A DNA stretch of 64,000 bases from the NCBI RefSeq assembly GCF_009569385.1, contig NZ_WBOF01000001.1, forward strand, positions 1,674,001 through 1,738,000. Reading direction: 5' to 3'. Of this stretch, positions 18,831 through 28,347 are shown in pieces. The notes beneath the pieces are model-generated. The model made no database searches. It was not told where the DNA came from and saw only the letters and a list, made by a program, of their open reading frames with translations. Within the stretch, counting starts at the first letter, position 1, and each line of letters begins with the position of its first letter. Both the position numbers and the translations under genes were made by a program. This DNA is from Streptomyces kaniharaensis (GTDB lineage: Bacteria; Actinomycetota; Actinomycetes; Streptomycetales; Streptomycetaceae).

Positions 18831-20576
18831 CTACTGGCTCTTCGGCGGCTGGTAGTCCTTGCCGAGCACGACGACGAGATCGGCGTTCTGGGCGTCGCCC
18901 GCCTTCTTCACCGCCGTGTCCGGCAGGCCGAGGCTGGTCGCCAGCGACTTCGCCGCCGCCTGCCGGGCGTCGTCGGTGTAGCGGATCTCACTGGCCGGCT
19001 GCGCGGCGGTCTTGGAGCCGCCGGGGATGAAGGTCAGCCCCGCGTTCATGATCTGGATCTGCGCCGCGGCCGCCGCCTGGTCGTTGCCGGAGGCGTCCTG
19101 GATCGAGACCCGGGCCGGGGCGTCGGCCGAGGTCGCGGACTTCACGGTGCCGCCGAGCACGTCCTTGACCTGCTTGCCCGCGGTGGCCTCGTCCAGCGTG
19201 CCGTCCGGCTTGACGGTCAGCGTGGTGGCGCCGAAGTGGCCGTTCTTCGCCTGCTGGGCGAGCTGGGCGAGCACCCCGGCGAGGGCGTCCTCGGGCAGCG
19301 ACGGGTCGAGCACCGCGTTCATCCGGTGCACGTCGTCCTTGGCCTCCTTGAAGTCGGTCGGCATGGTGCGCACCACGGCGTCCATGACCTGCCCGAACCG
19401 GGCCAGCTGGGCGTCCCGGTTCTCGCCGGGCGCCTGCAGGGTGGCGTAGGCGACCGCGGCCTTGCCGTTCAGCAGGGTGTTCTTGCCGGCCGCGCCGAGC
19501 ACCTTGCCGTCCGGCTTGCCGCCCTCGTGGGTCTCGGCGTTGGTGTCCACCCGGACACCGCCGAGCTGGGAGACCAGCATCTCCAGGTACGGGGTGTCCA
19601 GGCGCCAGGTGCCGGCGACCGGGGTGCCGAGCACGGCGGCCAGGCCGTCGCGGGTGGCCGAGGCGCCCATGACCGGGTCCAGCGCCTGGCCGACGGTGGC
19701 GACCGGCGGGTCGCCGGGGCCGGGCAGGCGCAGGGTGTCGGGGAGCAGCAGCACGGTGCCCTTGCCCCCGGCGGAGTCGTTGACCAGCAGCGCGCTGGAG
19801 ACCTTGCCCTGGAGGTCGCGCAGGTGCACCACGTTGACCTGGCGCGGGCCGGCCGCCTTGGCCGCGGTCTGCTTCTCGCCGGTGAAGTACAGGTAGCCGC
19901 CGGTGCCGGCCGCCGCGAGCGCCACGACGACGCCGAGGCCGATCAGCCGGTTGCGCAGCCGCCGGCGGCGTTCGGCGCGCACCTCGCTGCGGGACTCGGC
20001 GAACTTCAGCCAGTCGATGACGTCCTCGGTCTCCTCCGCCTCCTCGTCGACGAAGGTGAACTCGCCGGTGGCGTAGGAGTCCCTGGGCTCCCTGGCCTTG
20101 GGCGTGCGGCTGCCGGCGACCATCTCGGACGGCGCCGCGGGCTTGGCCGGCGCGCCCTCGGCCGGCCGGGGCGCGCGGGTGCGGGGCGGCACGGGGGCGG
20201 GCGCGGGCACCGGGGCCGCCGGCTCGGGCTGCGGCTCGGCGACCGGGTAGGGCTGCTGGTAGCCGTCGTAGGTGTACGGCTGCTGCTCCTGGTACCCGTA
20301 GCCGCCCTGCTGGTACGCCTGCACGGGCTGGCCGTACTGGTCGTACTGCTGCACCGGCTGCTGCTGGTACGCCTGGTAGGGCTGCTGGTACTGCTCCTGG
20401 TAGCCGCCGTACGGGTCCTGGGTGTACGCCTGCACGGGCGGTACGGGCTGCCCGTACTGGTCGTACTGCTGCACCGGCTGCTGCTGGTACCCCTGGTAGG
20501 GCTGCTGGTACTGCTGGTACTGCCCCGTGGACCAGTCGTCCGGCTGCTGTCCGACGCCGCCGTTGCGGTCACTCAT
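18831..20576 (-). CDS. LytR_C-domain cell-envelope protein with Gln/Tyr-rich N-terminus
   Basis: A 581-residue protein from ATG 20576, with GAGGTGG upstream. Residues 1-115 are a low-complexity Gln/Tyr/Pro region containing two near-copies of QQQPVQQYDQYGQPV. A Pro/Ala linker follows, then one transmembrane helix (LIGLGVVVALAAAGTGGYLYF). An extracytoplasmic LCP-like region (VVHLRDLQGKVSSALLVND, RLDTPYLEMLVSQLGGV) precedes a C-terminal LytR_C domain (ARVSIQDASGNDQAAAAAQI). LCP proteins attach glycopolymers to peptidoglycan; whether this one is catalytic is unclear. The gene lies between nadD and rsfS. Confidence 0.82.
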   Translation of the reverse strand: MSDRNGGVGQQPDDWSTGQYQQYQQPYQGYQQQPVQQYDQYGQPVPPVQAYTQDPYGGYQEQYQQPYQAYQQQPVQQYDQYGQPVQAYQQGGYGYQEQQPYTYDGYQQPYPVAEPQPEPAAPVPAPAPVPPRTRAPRPAEGAPAKPAAPSEMVAGSRTPKAREPRDSYATGEFTFVDEEAEETEDVIDWLKFAESRSEVRAERRRRLRNRLIGLGVVVALAAAGTGGYLYFTGEKQTAAKAAGPRQVNVVHLRDLQGKVSSALLVNDSAGGKGTVLLLPDTLRLPGPGDPPVATVGQALDPVMGASATRDGLAAVLGTPVAGTWRLDTPYLEMLVSQLGGVRVDTNAETHEGGKPDGKVLGAAGKNTLLNGKAAVAYATLQAPGENRDAQLARFGQVMDAVVRTMPTDFKEAKDDVHRMNAVLDPSLPEDALAGVLAQLAQQAKNGHFGATTLTVKPDGTLDEATAGKQVKDVLGGTVKSATSADAPARVSIQDASGNDQAAAAAQIQIMNAGLTFIPGGSKTAAQPASEIRYTDDARQAAAKSLATSLGLPDTAVKKAGDAQNADLVVVLGKDYQPPKSQ

Positions 20577-20693
20577 ACGCCCACCTCGCTTCGCTCGGCG
20601 GTCGCTTCGCGATACACGCACGCCTTGACGGTTCCGCCGCGGCCTCCGGCCGGAGGGAACCCCATGCTTCGCTCACCCACGCGCACTCCCGGG

Positions 20694-21326
20694 TCAGGTC
20701 CGGTGCGGCGCGTACAGCGCCCGCTTGTCGATGTAGCGGACCACTCCGTCCGGGACGAGGTACCAGACCGGCTCGCCCTTGGCGACCCGGTTGCGGCAGT
20801 CCGTGGAGGAGATGGCCAGCGCCGGGACCTCCACCAGGGAGACCCCGCCCACCGGAAGCCCGGCGTCCGACAGAGTGTGCCCCGGCCGGGTGCACCCGAT
20901 GAAGTGGGCGAGCGAGAAAAGCTCGTCGGAGTCGCGCCAGGAGAGGATCTGGGCGAGCGCGTCGGCGCCGGTGATGAAGAAGAGGTCGGCGTCGGGGTGC
21001 AGCGCGTGCAGGTCGCGCAGGGTGTCGACGGTATAGGTCGGCCCCTTGCGGTCGATGTCGATCCGGCTGACCGAGAACTGCGGGTTCTCGGCGGTGGCGA
21101 TGACCGTCATCAGGTAGCGGTCCTCGGCCGGGGTGACGTCGCGGTCGCTCTTCTGCCACGGCTGCCCGGTCGGCACGAAGATCACCTCGTCCAGGTGGAA
21201 CGCGCTCGCCACCTCACTGGCGGCGACCAGGTGGCCGTGGTGGATCGGGTCGAAGGTGCCGCCCATCACGCCGAGGCGCTTCTTCACCGCCTCCGGTCCG
21301 CCGGGGAATCCGGTCTGCTCTCCCAT
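20694..21326 (-). CDS. nadD: nicotinate-nucleotide adenylyltransferase
   Basis: A 210-residue enzyme of NAD synthesis joining ATP and nicotinate mononucleotide. It has [12 protein letters not shown] (nucleotidyltransferase HxGH loop) and ISSTDCRNR (the SSTxxR motif). The start is ATG 21326 ([10 protein letters not shown]); the longer frame to 21392 is less likely. It begins the nadD - LytR_C - rsfS - phosphatase block, with 117 bases before the next gene. Confidence 0.95.
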   Translation of the reverse strand: MGEQTGFPGGPEAVKKRLGVMGGTFDPIHHGHLVAASEVASAFHLDEVIFVPTGQPWQKSDRDVTPAEDRYLMTVIATAENPQFSVSRIDIDRKGPTYTVDTLRDLHALHPDADLFFITGADALAQILSWRDSDELFSLAHFIGCTRPGHTLSDAGLPVGGVSLVEVPALAISSTDCRNRVAKGEPVWYLVPDGVVRYIDKRALYAPHRT

Positions 21327-21449
21327 GCCGCCACACCTTACGCGACGCCCGTTACGGTGCGGGAACGCCGGTGCGGGAGGCCTGCCGGACATGCACGAGG
21401 GAGCGGCCGGCCACTGCGCCGGACGCTCCCCGAGGGCCCCTGACCGGGC

Positions 21450-21605
21450 TCAGCGGTCCCGGTTGAAGCGGGTCGTCACGTAGAGCAGGAGCAGCAGGAT
21501 GAACAGTGCGGCGCCACCCGTCAGGTACGGGTTGAGGCTCTCGTGGTTGCCCCCCTCGCCCTCGGCGAGCAGGTTCAGGACGGGGAGTGCGGCGGCAGTG
21601 CTCAT
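21450..21605 (-). CDS. small single-span membrane protein
   Basis: A 51-residue protein from ATG 21605: MSTAAALPVLNLLAEGEGG, a short polar region, then a transmembrane helix (GGAALFILLLLLYVTTRF) and a basic RDR end. AAGG precedes the start. The charge pattern suggests the C-terminus is in the cytoplasm. Unknown function. It resembles in size and layout the 48-residue protein at 21756-21902. Confidence 0.7.
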   Translation of the reverse strand: MSTAAALPVLNLLAEGEGGNHESLNPYLTGGAALFILLLLLYVTTRFNRDR

Positions 21606-21755
21606 GGTCGGCGGGACCTTCTCGGCTCGGTGAACGGACCTGGGGTGGTTCCGGGCCGTGAGGGCCCACCCGTCATCGTACGGGGGGCCGCACGGCAACC
21701 GCTCGGCGGCCCACCGCCGCTGATCGGGCGTGAGCCCGGCGGGCCGGGGCGGGGT

Positions 21756-21902
21756 TCAGTTGCCGCGGAAGGCGCGCGCCATGATCCAGACCAGCAGGCC
21801 GACGCCGACGAAGGAGGCGATCACGATGACCCGCAGGAGGATCCCCGGGCCGGCCTCGTCGGAGATCGGTGCGGCCAGGCTGACAAGCGTGTCGGTGGAC
21901 AT
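21756..21902 (-). CDS. small single-span membrane protein
   Basis: A 48-residue protein from ATG 21902 with a perfect GAGGAG eight bases upstream. It begins MSTDTLVSLAAPISDEAG and has one membrane helix (LLRVIVIASFVGVGLLVWIM) ending in ARAFRGN. It shares the MST opening, acidic outer part and basic tail with the 51-residue neighbour, which suggests a related pair. Unknown function. Confidence 0.7.
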   Translation of the reverse strand: MSTDTLVSLAAPISDEAGPGILLRVIVIASFVGVGLLVWIMARAFRGN

Positions 21903-22172
21903 CTGTGGGGCTCCTCGAACTGCTCGGTACCGCGGCCGGGTCCGGTCTCGGTGGTCCAGGAATTCAGGGTAAACCGGCCTCACACCCGCGCCGCCCACCG
22001 GCCCCTCCGGCGCCGGCCCGGGGCCGGCGCCGACCGTCCGCGGCACGCGTACGCTGACCCACCGGGGACGAGTACGCAACCACGGACGTTGCACAAGCAG
22101 TCGTTGCAGGCGAAGACCACCGGGGGGCCGGCCGCAGGCCGGGGCCGCCGTCGACAGGGAGGTACTCAGACC

Positions 22173-23234
22173 ATGACCGACACCACCGCGAAGACCCCGA
22201 GCCGGCGCCGCCAGCGCTTCCCCGAGATCTCCACCCGGGCCTGGGAGCACCCCGCCGACCGCTCCGCCCTGGTCGCGCTGCGCAAGCTGACCGGCTTCGA
22301 CGACGTCCTGAAGAAGCTGGCCGGCCTGGTGTCCGAGCGGGCGATCCGGCTGATGTTCCTGGCCACCGCCGTGAAGACCTCCGAGCGCCAGTTCCCCGAG
22401 CTGTACGACATGGTGCGCGACGCCGCCTACGTGCTCGACCTGGAGCAGGTCCCGGACCTGTACGTCACCCAGGACCCGACGGTCAACGCGTACACCATCG
22501 GCATCGACACCCCGATCATCGTCATCACCAGCGGCCTGGTCGAGCTGCTGGACGAGGAGGAGCTGCGCACGGTCATCGGCCACGAGGTCGGCCACGCGAT
22601 GTCCGGCCACGCCGTCTACCGGACGATGATGCTGATCCTCACCAACATCGCCGCCCGGATCGCCTGGGTGCCGCTCGGCAACCTGGCGATCATGGCGATC
22701 GTCACCGCGCTCAAGGAGTGGTTCCGCAAGGCCGAGCTGTCCAGCGACCGGGCCGGGCTGCTCGCCGGGCAGGACCTCCAGGCGTCCATGCGGGCCCTGA
22801 TGAAGCTGGCCGGCGGGCACAACCTGGCCGAGATGAACGTGGACGCCTTCCTGGAGCAGGCCGAGGAGTACGAGAAGGCCGGCGACCTGCGCGACGGCGT
22901 GCTGAAGCTGCTCCAGGTGCTGCCGCAGAGCCACCCGTTCGCGGTGGTCCGGGTCGCCCAGCTGAAGAAGTGGGCGGAGAGCGACGAGTACCGCTCGATC
23001 CTGGCCGGCGCCTACCCGCGCCGCGCGGACGACCCGGACACCTCCGTCACCGAGCAGTGGAAGGCCGCCGCCGACCACTACACGACCTCGGTGAAGGAGA
23101 GCAAGGACCCGCTGATGGGCCTGATCCGGGACGTGGCCGGCGGCGCCGCGACCGTCAGCGGCAAGCTCCGCGACACCTTCGCGGGCGGCGGCGCGCGCCC
23201 CGGCTCGTCCTCGAAGGACTCCAGCGACTCGTGA
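22173..23234 (+). CDS. M48-family zinc metalloprotease
   Basis: A 353-residue protein from ATG 22173 with AGGGAGG upstream. It has the HEVGH zinc motif at 137-141, with the third ligand Glu188 in the ELSSD region. A hydrophobic segment (MLILTNIAARIAWVPLGNLAIMAIV) lies between them. There is no signal peptide, so the catalytic part is probably cytoplasmic and membrane associated, as in HtpX relatives. The C-terminal 60 residues are Ser/Gly-rich. It is a single gene ending in a hairpin. Confidence 0.92.
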   Translation: MTDTTAKTPSRRRQRFPEISTRAWEHPADRSALVALRKLTGFDDVLKKLAGLVSERAIRLMFLATAVKTSERQFPELYDMVRDAAYVLDLEQVPDLYVTQDPTVNAYTIGIDTPIIVITSGLVELLDEEELRTVIGHEVGHAMSGHAVYRTMMLILTNIAARIAWVPLGNLAIMAIVTALKEWFRKAELSSDRAGLLAGQDLQASMRALMKLAGGHNLAEMNVDAFLEQAEEYEKAGDLRDGVLKLLQVLPQSHPFAVVRVAQLKKWAESDEYRSILAGAYPRRADDPDTSVTEQWKAAADHYTTSVKESKDPLMGLIRDVAGGAATVSGKLRDTFAGGGARPGSSSKDSSDS

Positions 23235-23248
23235 CCTGACAGCCGTCG

Positions 23249-23283
23249 ACGGCCGGTACCCCGCTCCCGGGGTCACCGGCCGT
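23249..23283. terminator. bidirectional hairpin
   Basis: Arms 23249-23263 and 23268-23283 pair over 15 bases with one bulge. It lies between the convergent M48 protease gene and the membrane protein at 23305. Confidence 0.8.
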
Positions 23284-23304
23284 CGGACTGCCGGCGCCGA
23301 CCCG

Positions 23305-24363
23305 TCAGCCCGCCAGCACCCCGCACACCTGCCATGCCGGGTGCGCGTGGTTGCCCGGGTCGATCGCCTGCGGGGCGGGGACCTGCGCGCCCTGCGAGGT
23401 GGCGAGCACCGGCTGGAGGAAGCCCGCCATCGACGTCGTGCACGGCTGCGGCCCGGCCTGGATCACCGAGTCGACCAGCCGCAGCTGCCCCGAGCCCAGG
23501 TCGACCCGGTCGAACTGGAAGGTCAGCTGCCGCCGCACGGTCTCCAGCGTGACGGGCGAGCCGCTGGGAGCACCGGCCGGCTTCAGCGCGTAGACGAAGG
23601 TGTGGTCGGTGGTGATCTGCAGCGCCCCGCCGTCCGTCTCGTCGATCCGCATCGCACCGGCCACCTTCACGGTGTCGGCCGCCAGGGCGACCTGCGCCGG
23701 GTCGAAGCGGACCATCCACCCGGTCACCGCGTGGTGCCGGTCGTCGACGGGCTGGGCGACGCTCGCGTCGAACTGGGCCTGCTCCCCGGGGGTGACGAAG
23801 GCCCGCACCTCCGCGGTGGCGCCCTGGATCAGGGTGGCCGGCGTCAGTGAGGAGGCGACCAGGTAGTGCTGGACGGTGTCGAGCGCCTTGGTCACCTCGA
23901 CCCGGCTGAAGTGCTCGGTGGCGGCCCCAGCCGGGGTCCCGAGCCCGATCGCGCCGTCGCTGTACCCGACCGGCAGCGCGGCGAACGGACTCGCCGGGTC
24001 GGCGACCGGCCTGACCACCGAAGCCGGGCTCAACGCGACCAGGCTGACGGTCAGTTGGGTGCCCTCGGGCCGGCCCGCGGACCGGTTGGGCGAGCTGACG
24101 CCGAAGTACACGGCGGCGGCGAAGGACAGCAGGATGAGCAGCAGCAGGGCGAGCGCCTGGCGGGGCACGGTGCCCAGCGGACCGAGCCGCACCCGGGGCC
24201 GGGTGGCCTTGCCGAAGGAGCCGGCGAGCCGTTCCCGGGCGGAGAGCTCCTGGATCCGGGCAGCCCGCACAAACGATTCGTCGAAGACGACGGACCGGAA
24301 CTCGTCCTCGTTTCCGGAACCGCCCTCGGGCGTACCCTCAGGAGGTTCACGCGGGTCACCCAT
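23305..24363 (-). CDS. single-span membrane protein with extracytoplasmic domain, unknown function
   Basis: A 352-residue protein from ATG 24363 (MGDPREPPEG). A cytoplasmic N-terminus of about 70 residues contains DEFRSVVFDESFVRAARIQE. A membrane helix follows (ALALLLLILLSFAAAVYFGV), then a large extracytoplasmic domain with two Cys near the end (QPCTTSM and QVCGVLAG) that may form a disulfide. No enzyme motif is recognised. The start follows a TACCCT box by six bases and lacks a Shine-Dalgarno, suggesting a leaderless transcript. It shares its N-terminal motif with the next gene. Confidence 0.75.
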   Translation of the reverse strand: MGDPREPPEGTPEGGSGNEDEFRSVVFDESFVRAARIQELSARERLAGSFGKATRPRVRLGPLGTVPRQALALLLLILLSFAAAVYFGVSSPNRSAGRPEGTQLTVSLVALSPASVVRPVADPASPFAALPVGYSDGAIGLGTPAGAATEHFSRVEVTKALDTVQHYLVASSLTPATLIQGATAEVRAFVTPGEQAQFDASVAQPVDDRHHAVTGWMVRFDPAQVALAADTVKVAGAMRIDETDGGALQITTDHTFVYALKPAGAPSGSPVTLETVRRQLTFQFDRVDLGSGQLRLVDSVIQAGPQPCTTSMAGFLQPVLATSQGAQVPAPQAIDPGNHAHPAWQVCGVLAG

Positions 24364-24464
24364 AACACCAGGGTAGGCGGACACCCGCGCCGCCACGAGG
24401 GTGCTCACACAGATTCCCGGAAACGCTCCGTGACCGCCCGCCCCGGGCGTGCGACCCCCGCGGA

Positions 24465-25052
24465 TCAGCCCGTCGGCGCGGTCACCACCAGCGACGGCTC
24501 GGCCGGCGTGGGCGTCGGGTCGACCCCGGCGCTGCTGCTGCCGGACGTCGGCCGCCGGGGTGCGCCGGCCGCGCCGCCCACGCCCTGGTAGATCGCCGCG
24601 ACGGCGACCGCCACCAGGCTCACGCCCATGATCACGGCGAGCACCCAGGCCACCGGCCGGTGCCAGCGCTGCTGGGCGACGTAGCGCCCGCGCGCCCGCA
24701 CCGGGTCGTAGCCGACCCGCCGGCCCCAGCGGCGGCCCGGCCGGCCGCTCGCCCGGCCCGGGCCTGACCAGGGGTCAGGGTAGAGGTGGTCGTCGTCGAG
24801 CCCGCTCGGGTACGGGCGCAGCTCCAGCGGCAGCCCGTCTCCGGCCGGGACGTCATAGCCCCAGCCCGGGCCCGCGGTGTCCGGCTCGAACCGGGCCTCG
24901 GCGGCGGCGAGCTGCCGCTCCTTGGCCGTCGGCTCGTGCACGGCGGCGGACCGGACGAAGGCCTCATCGAAGACCACGGTGGCGAACTCGTCGTCCGCAC
25001 CACCGTGGTCGGCGCCGTCGGGGTACGGCAAGCCCCCCACATCCTCAGCCAC
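24465..25052 (-). CDS. membrane protein sharing an N-terminal motif with its neighbour
   Basis: A 195-residue protein from GTG 25052. The N-terminus carries DEFATVVFDEAFVRSAAVHE, clearly related to DEFRSVVFDESFVRAARIQE of the 23305 protein. A Pro/Gly/Arg-rich region follows, then a membrane helix (WVLAVIMGVSLVAVAVAAIY) and a short Ser/Thr/Pro outer tail. No Shine-Dalgarno is seen; TAATAG lies upstream. The two genes are probably paralogues that diverged after the membrane segment. Unknown function. Confidence 0.72.
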   Translation of the reverse strand: MAEDVGGLPYPDGADHGGADDEFATVVFDEAFVRSAAVHEPTAKERQLAAAEARFEPDTAGPGWGYDVPAGDGLPLELRPYPSGLDDDHLYPDPWSGPGRASGRPGRRWGRRVGYDPVRARGRYVAQQRWHRPVAWVLAVIMGVSLVAVAVAAIYQGVGGAAGAPRRPTSGSSSAGVDPTPTPAEPSLVVTAPTG

Positions 25053-25130
25053 GGATTCAGCCTATTACCGGGCAGGCGATTTGTCTGTGGCTCCTCGCAG
25101 TTGGTCCGTCACACGTGTGACGCGCCCCGT

Positions 25131-26453
25131 TCAGCCCGCGTCGGCGGCCCCGCCCACGGTCTGCGTCGCCTCGCCACGGACGTGCCCGTCACCAGTGACG
25201 ATGTACTTGGTGCTGGTCAGCTCGGGCAGGCCCATCGGGCCGCGGGCGTGCAGCTTCTGGGTGGAGATGCCGATCTCGGCGCCGAAGCCGAACTCACCGC
25301 CGTCGGTGAAGCGAGTGGAGGCGTTGACGGCCACGGTGGTCGAGTCGACGAGCTGGGTGAAGCGGCGGGCCGCGGCCTGCGAGGTGGTGACGATCGCCTC
25401 GGTGTGGCCGGAGGACCAGCGGCGGATGTGCTCGACGGCCGCGTCCAGTGAGGGCACCACGGCGGCGGCCAGGTCGTACGAGAGGTACTCGGCGCCCCAG
25501 TCCTCGTCGGTGGCGGGCACCACGGTGGCGGCGCCGCCCTCGGCGGCCTTGAGCACCGCGTCGTCGCCGTGGACGGTCACCCCGGCCTCGGCGAGCGCGG
25601 CGAGGGCGAGCGGCAGGAAGGCGTCCGCGATGTCCTGGTGGACGAGCAGCGTCTCGGCGGCGTTGCAGACGCTGACCCGCTGGGCCTTGGAGTTCAGCAG
25701 GATGCCGACGGCCATCGCCAGGTCGGTCTGCGCGTCGACGTAGACGTGGCAGTTGCCGGTGCCGGTCTCGATCACCGGCACGGTGGAGCCCTCGACCACG
25801 GTGCGGATCAGCGAGGCGCCGCCGCGCGGGATCAGCACGTCGACGAGGCCGCGGGCACGCATCAGCTCCTGGACGGAGTCGCGGCTCTCGCCCGGGACGA
25901 GCTGGATGGCATCGGCGGGCAACCCGGCGTCGGCCACGGCGTCCCGCAGGACGGCGATCAGCGCGCTGTTGGACCGGTACGCGGAGGCCGAGCCGCGCAG
26001 CAGCACCGCGTTGCCGGACTTCAGGCAGAGCGCGGCGGCGTCCACGGTGACGTTCGGCCGGGCCTCGTAGATGATGCCGACCACACCGAGCGGCACCCGC
26101 ACCTGCCGCACGTCCAGGCCGTTGGGCAGGGTGTAACCGCGGACCACCTCGCCGACCGGGTCGGGCAGACCGGCCACGTCGCGCACGTCGGAGGCGATCG
26201 CGGCGATCCGCTCGTCGGTGAGGGTCAGCCGGTCGATCACCGACTCGGCGGTGCCGGCCGCACGCGCCCGGGCGACGTCCTCGGCGTTGGCGGCGGTGAT
26301 CTCGGCGCTCCGGGCGACCAGCGCGTCCGCGATCGCCAGCAGCGCGTCGTCCTTCGCCCTGCGCGGCAGCGGGGCGAGCGCGGCGGCGGCCTCCCGGGCT
26401 CGGCGCGCTACGGCGATGACGGGGCTGTCGGCGGTGGCGAGGTCACTGGTCAT
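25131..26453 (-). CDS. proA: gamma-glutamyl phosphate reductase
   Basis: A 440-residue aldehyde-dehydrogenase-fold enzyme that reduces gamma-glutamyl phosphate to glutamate semialdehyde in proline synthesis. Visible: [19 protein letters not shown] nucleotide region ([20 protein letters not shown]), a Lys/Gly-rich [10 protein letters not shown], and catalytic Cys in [12 protein letters not shown]. The start is ATG 26453. It lies downstream of proB on the same strand, separated by one unknown gene and about 760 bases. Confidence 0.96.
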   Translation of the reverse strand: MTSDLATADSPVIAVARRAREAAAALAPLPRRAKDDALLAIADALVARSAEITAANAEDVARARAAGTAESVIDRLTLTDERIAAIASDVRDVAGLPDPVGEVVRGYTLPNGLDVRQVRVPLGVVGIIYEARPNVTVDAAALCLKSGNAVLLRGSASAYRSNSALIAVLRDAVADAGLPADAIQLVPGESRDSVQELMRARGLVDVLIPRGGASLIRTVVEGSTVPVIETGTGNCHVYVDAQTDLAMAVGILLNSKAQRVSVCNAAETLLVHQDIADAFLPLALAALAEAGVTVHGDDAVLKAAEGGAATVVPATDEDWGAEYLSYDLAAAVVPSLDAAVEHIRRWSSGHTEAIVTTSQAAARRFTQLVDSTTVAVNASTRFTDGGEFGFGAEIGISTQKLHARGPMGLPELTSTKYIVTGDGHVRGEATQTVGGAADAG

Positions 26454-26550
26454 GCGCCAAGGGTAGCGACTGCGCCCGGCTTGCCGGGCCGCTATTTCGG
26501 CCGATGAGACACCCTGCGTCCACGGTGAGGCGGTCGCCGTCCACCGGGGA

Positions 26551-27114
26551 TCAGTACGGGTGCACCCCGCCCAGGTGCGGTGGCGGATCGCCGAAGCCCT
26601 CCGCCACCCGCTTGTGGTACGTCGCCCGGTCGACCACCTCCAGGCCGACGATCTCCCACGGCGGCAGCTTCGCGGTCACCTTGTGCTCGCCCCACAGCCG
26701 CAGCGCGATGGCGGCCGCGTCGTGCAGGTCCCGGGCCTGCTCCCAGTAGCGGATCTCCGCGTGGTCGGCGGCGTACCGGGCGGTCAGGAAGAACGAGTGG
26801 TCGTGCGCGAGCCGCTCCAGCGAGGCACGCAGCGAAGGCAGCGGGGTGACCTGCCCGGCCACGCTCAGCACCACGTGCCAGAGCCTGGCCTGCTCCGGCA
26901 CGGTGGGCGGCTCCCCCGCGTCCTGCCGCTCCGGCCGGAGCCTGCGCACCCCGCCGGGCGCGTGCGGCGGCGGACCGGACGGCTCGGCGGGGCCGTCCCC
27001 CCGTCCGCCGTCGATGCTGGTCAGCCGCCGGTCCGCCGTCCCTCCGGTCAGCGCTTCCCCGCGCCTGCGTTCCACCGGCGGCCTCCTGTTCGGCGATGTC
27101 CTGTCGTCCCCCAC
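26551..27114 (-). CDS. conserved hypothetical protein between proB and proA
   Basis: A protein of up to 187 residues. The first ~70 are disordered, Arg/Pro/Gly rich, and the true start may be internal. The last ~115 form a compact, probably helical domain ([71 protein letters not shown]). No known catalytic motif. The position between proB and proA recurs in streptomycetes as far as I recall. Function unknown. Confidence 0.65.
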   Translation of the reverse strand: MGDDRTSPNRRPPVERRRGEALTGGTADRRLTSIDGGRGDGPAEPSGPPPHAPGGVRRLRPERQDAGEPPTVPEQARLWHVVLSVAGQVTPLPSLRASLERLAHDHSFFLTARYAADHAEIRYWEQARDLHDAAAIALRLWGEHKVTAKLPPWEIVGLEVVDRATYHKRVAEGFGDPPPHLGGVHPY

Positions 27115-27176
27115 CGGCCGCCCCCGCCGGCCCTCGGCCGGCGCGTACGGCTGCGCCCTTCCTCGCCCGCGGCCGC

Positions 27177-27200
27177 GGCCGCTCCCCGTGCGGAGCGGCC
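27177..27200 (-). terminator. hairpin after proB
   Basis: A nine-base stem (27177-27185 with 27192-27200) ten bases beyond the proB stop, without a T-run. Confidence 0.5.
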
Positions 27201-27210
27201 CACCGGCCGG

Positions 27211-28347
27211 TCAGCCGCGCAGGACGACCAGGTCGTCGCGGTGGACGACCTCCCGCTCGTACGCGGCGCCGAGCTCCTGCGCCAGGTCGCGGGTGGACCG
27301 GCCGAGCAGGCGGGGCAACTCCCTCGCATCAAAGTTGACCAGTCCGCGCGCCACGATGTGGCCGTTTTCGGCAATAAGGTCCACCGGATCACCCGCGGCG
27401 AACTCCCCGTCCACCTTGGTGACCCCGGCCGGCAGCAGCGAGGCGCCGCCGGAGACGACCGCCTGGACGGCCCCCGCGTCGAGGTGCAGGGCGCCGCGCG
27501 GGCTGCTCGCGTGGGCCAGCCAGAGCATCCGGTCGGAGGTGCGGCTGCCGGTGCGCAGGAACAGCGTGCCGGTGGACCGGCCGGCCAGCGCGTCGGCCGC
27601 CTGGCTGGCCGCGGTGAGCACCACCGGGATGCCCGCGCCGGTGGCGATCCGGGCGGCCTCGACCTTGGTGACCATGCCGCCGGTGCCGACGCCGGCCTTG
27701 CCAGCGCTGCCGATCTCGATGCCGTCGAGGTCGTGCTGGCCGTGCACCTCGGCGATCCGGCTGGTGCCGGGGCGGGACGGGTCGCCGTCGTAGAGGCCGT
27801 CGACGTCGGAGAGCAGCACCAGCAGGTCGGCCCGGACGAGGTGGGCGACCAGCGCGGCCAGCCGGTCGTTGTCACCGAACTTGATTTCGGCGGTGGCGAC
27901 GGTGTCGTTCTCGTTGACGATCGGCATCGCGCCCATCGCCAGCAGCTGGTCGAGGGTGCGGTAGGCGTTGCGGTAGTGGGCTCGCCGGCTGGCGTCCTCG
28001 GCGGTGAGCAGCACCTGGCCGACCCGGATGCCGTAGCGGGCGAAGGAGGCGGTGTAGCGGGCGACCAGGAGGCCCTGGCCGACGCTGGCGGCGGCCTGCT
28101 GGCGGGCCAGGTCCTTGGGCCGCCGGTCCAGGCCGAGCGGGGCGAGCCCGGCCGCGATGGCACCGGAGGAGACCAGGACGACCTCGGGCGGGTCGGTGCG
28201 GGCGCGCACCTTGGCGAGCGCGTCCACGAGGGCGTCGACGCGGTCGGCGTCGAGGCCCCCGGCCGCCGTGGTGAGTGAGGAGGAGCCGACCTTGACGACG
28301 ATCCGCCGAGCGGTCAGCACCTCCTCCCGCAGTGAGTCCTCGCTCAT
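27211..28347 (-). CDS. proB: glutamate 5-kinase
   Basis: A 378-residue enzyme, the first step of proline synthesis. The amino-acid kinase domain starts RRIVVKVGSSSLTTAAGGLD, continues with VLVSSGAIAAGL and IVNENDTVATAEIKFGDND, and is followed by a C-terminal PUA domain (GEFAAGDPVDLIAENGHIVA). ATG 28347 (MSEDSLREEV) is preferred over the upstream in-frame GTG at 28404. In streptomycetes proB usually follows obg; here a plus-strand lipoprotein gene lies between them. Confidence 0.95.
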   Translation of the reverse strand: MSEDSLREEVLTARRIVVKVGSSSLTTAAGGLDADRVDALVDALAKVRARTDPPEVVLVSSGAIAAGLAPLGLDRRPKDLARQQAAASVGQGLLVARYTASFARYGIRVGQVLLTAEDASRRAHYRNAYRTLDQLLAMGAMPIVNENDTVATAEIKFGDNDRLAALVAHLVRADLLVLLSDVDGLYDGDPSRPGTSRIAEVHGQHDLDGIEIGSAGKAGVGTGGMVTKVEAARIATGAGIPVVLTAASQAADALAGRSTGTLFLRTGSRTSDRMLWLAHASSPRGALHLDAGAVQAVVSGGASLLPAGVTKVDGEFAAGDPVDLIAENGHIVARGLVNFDARELPRLLGRSTRDLAQELGAAYEREVVHRDDLVVLRG

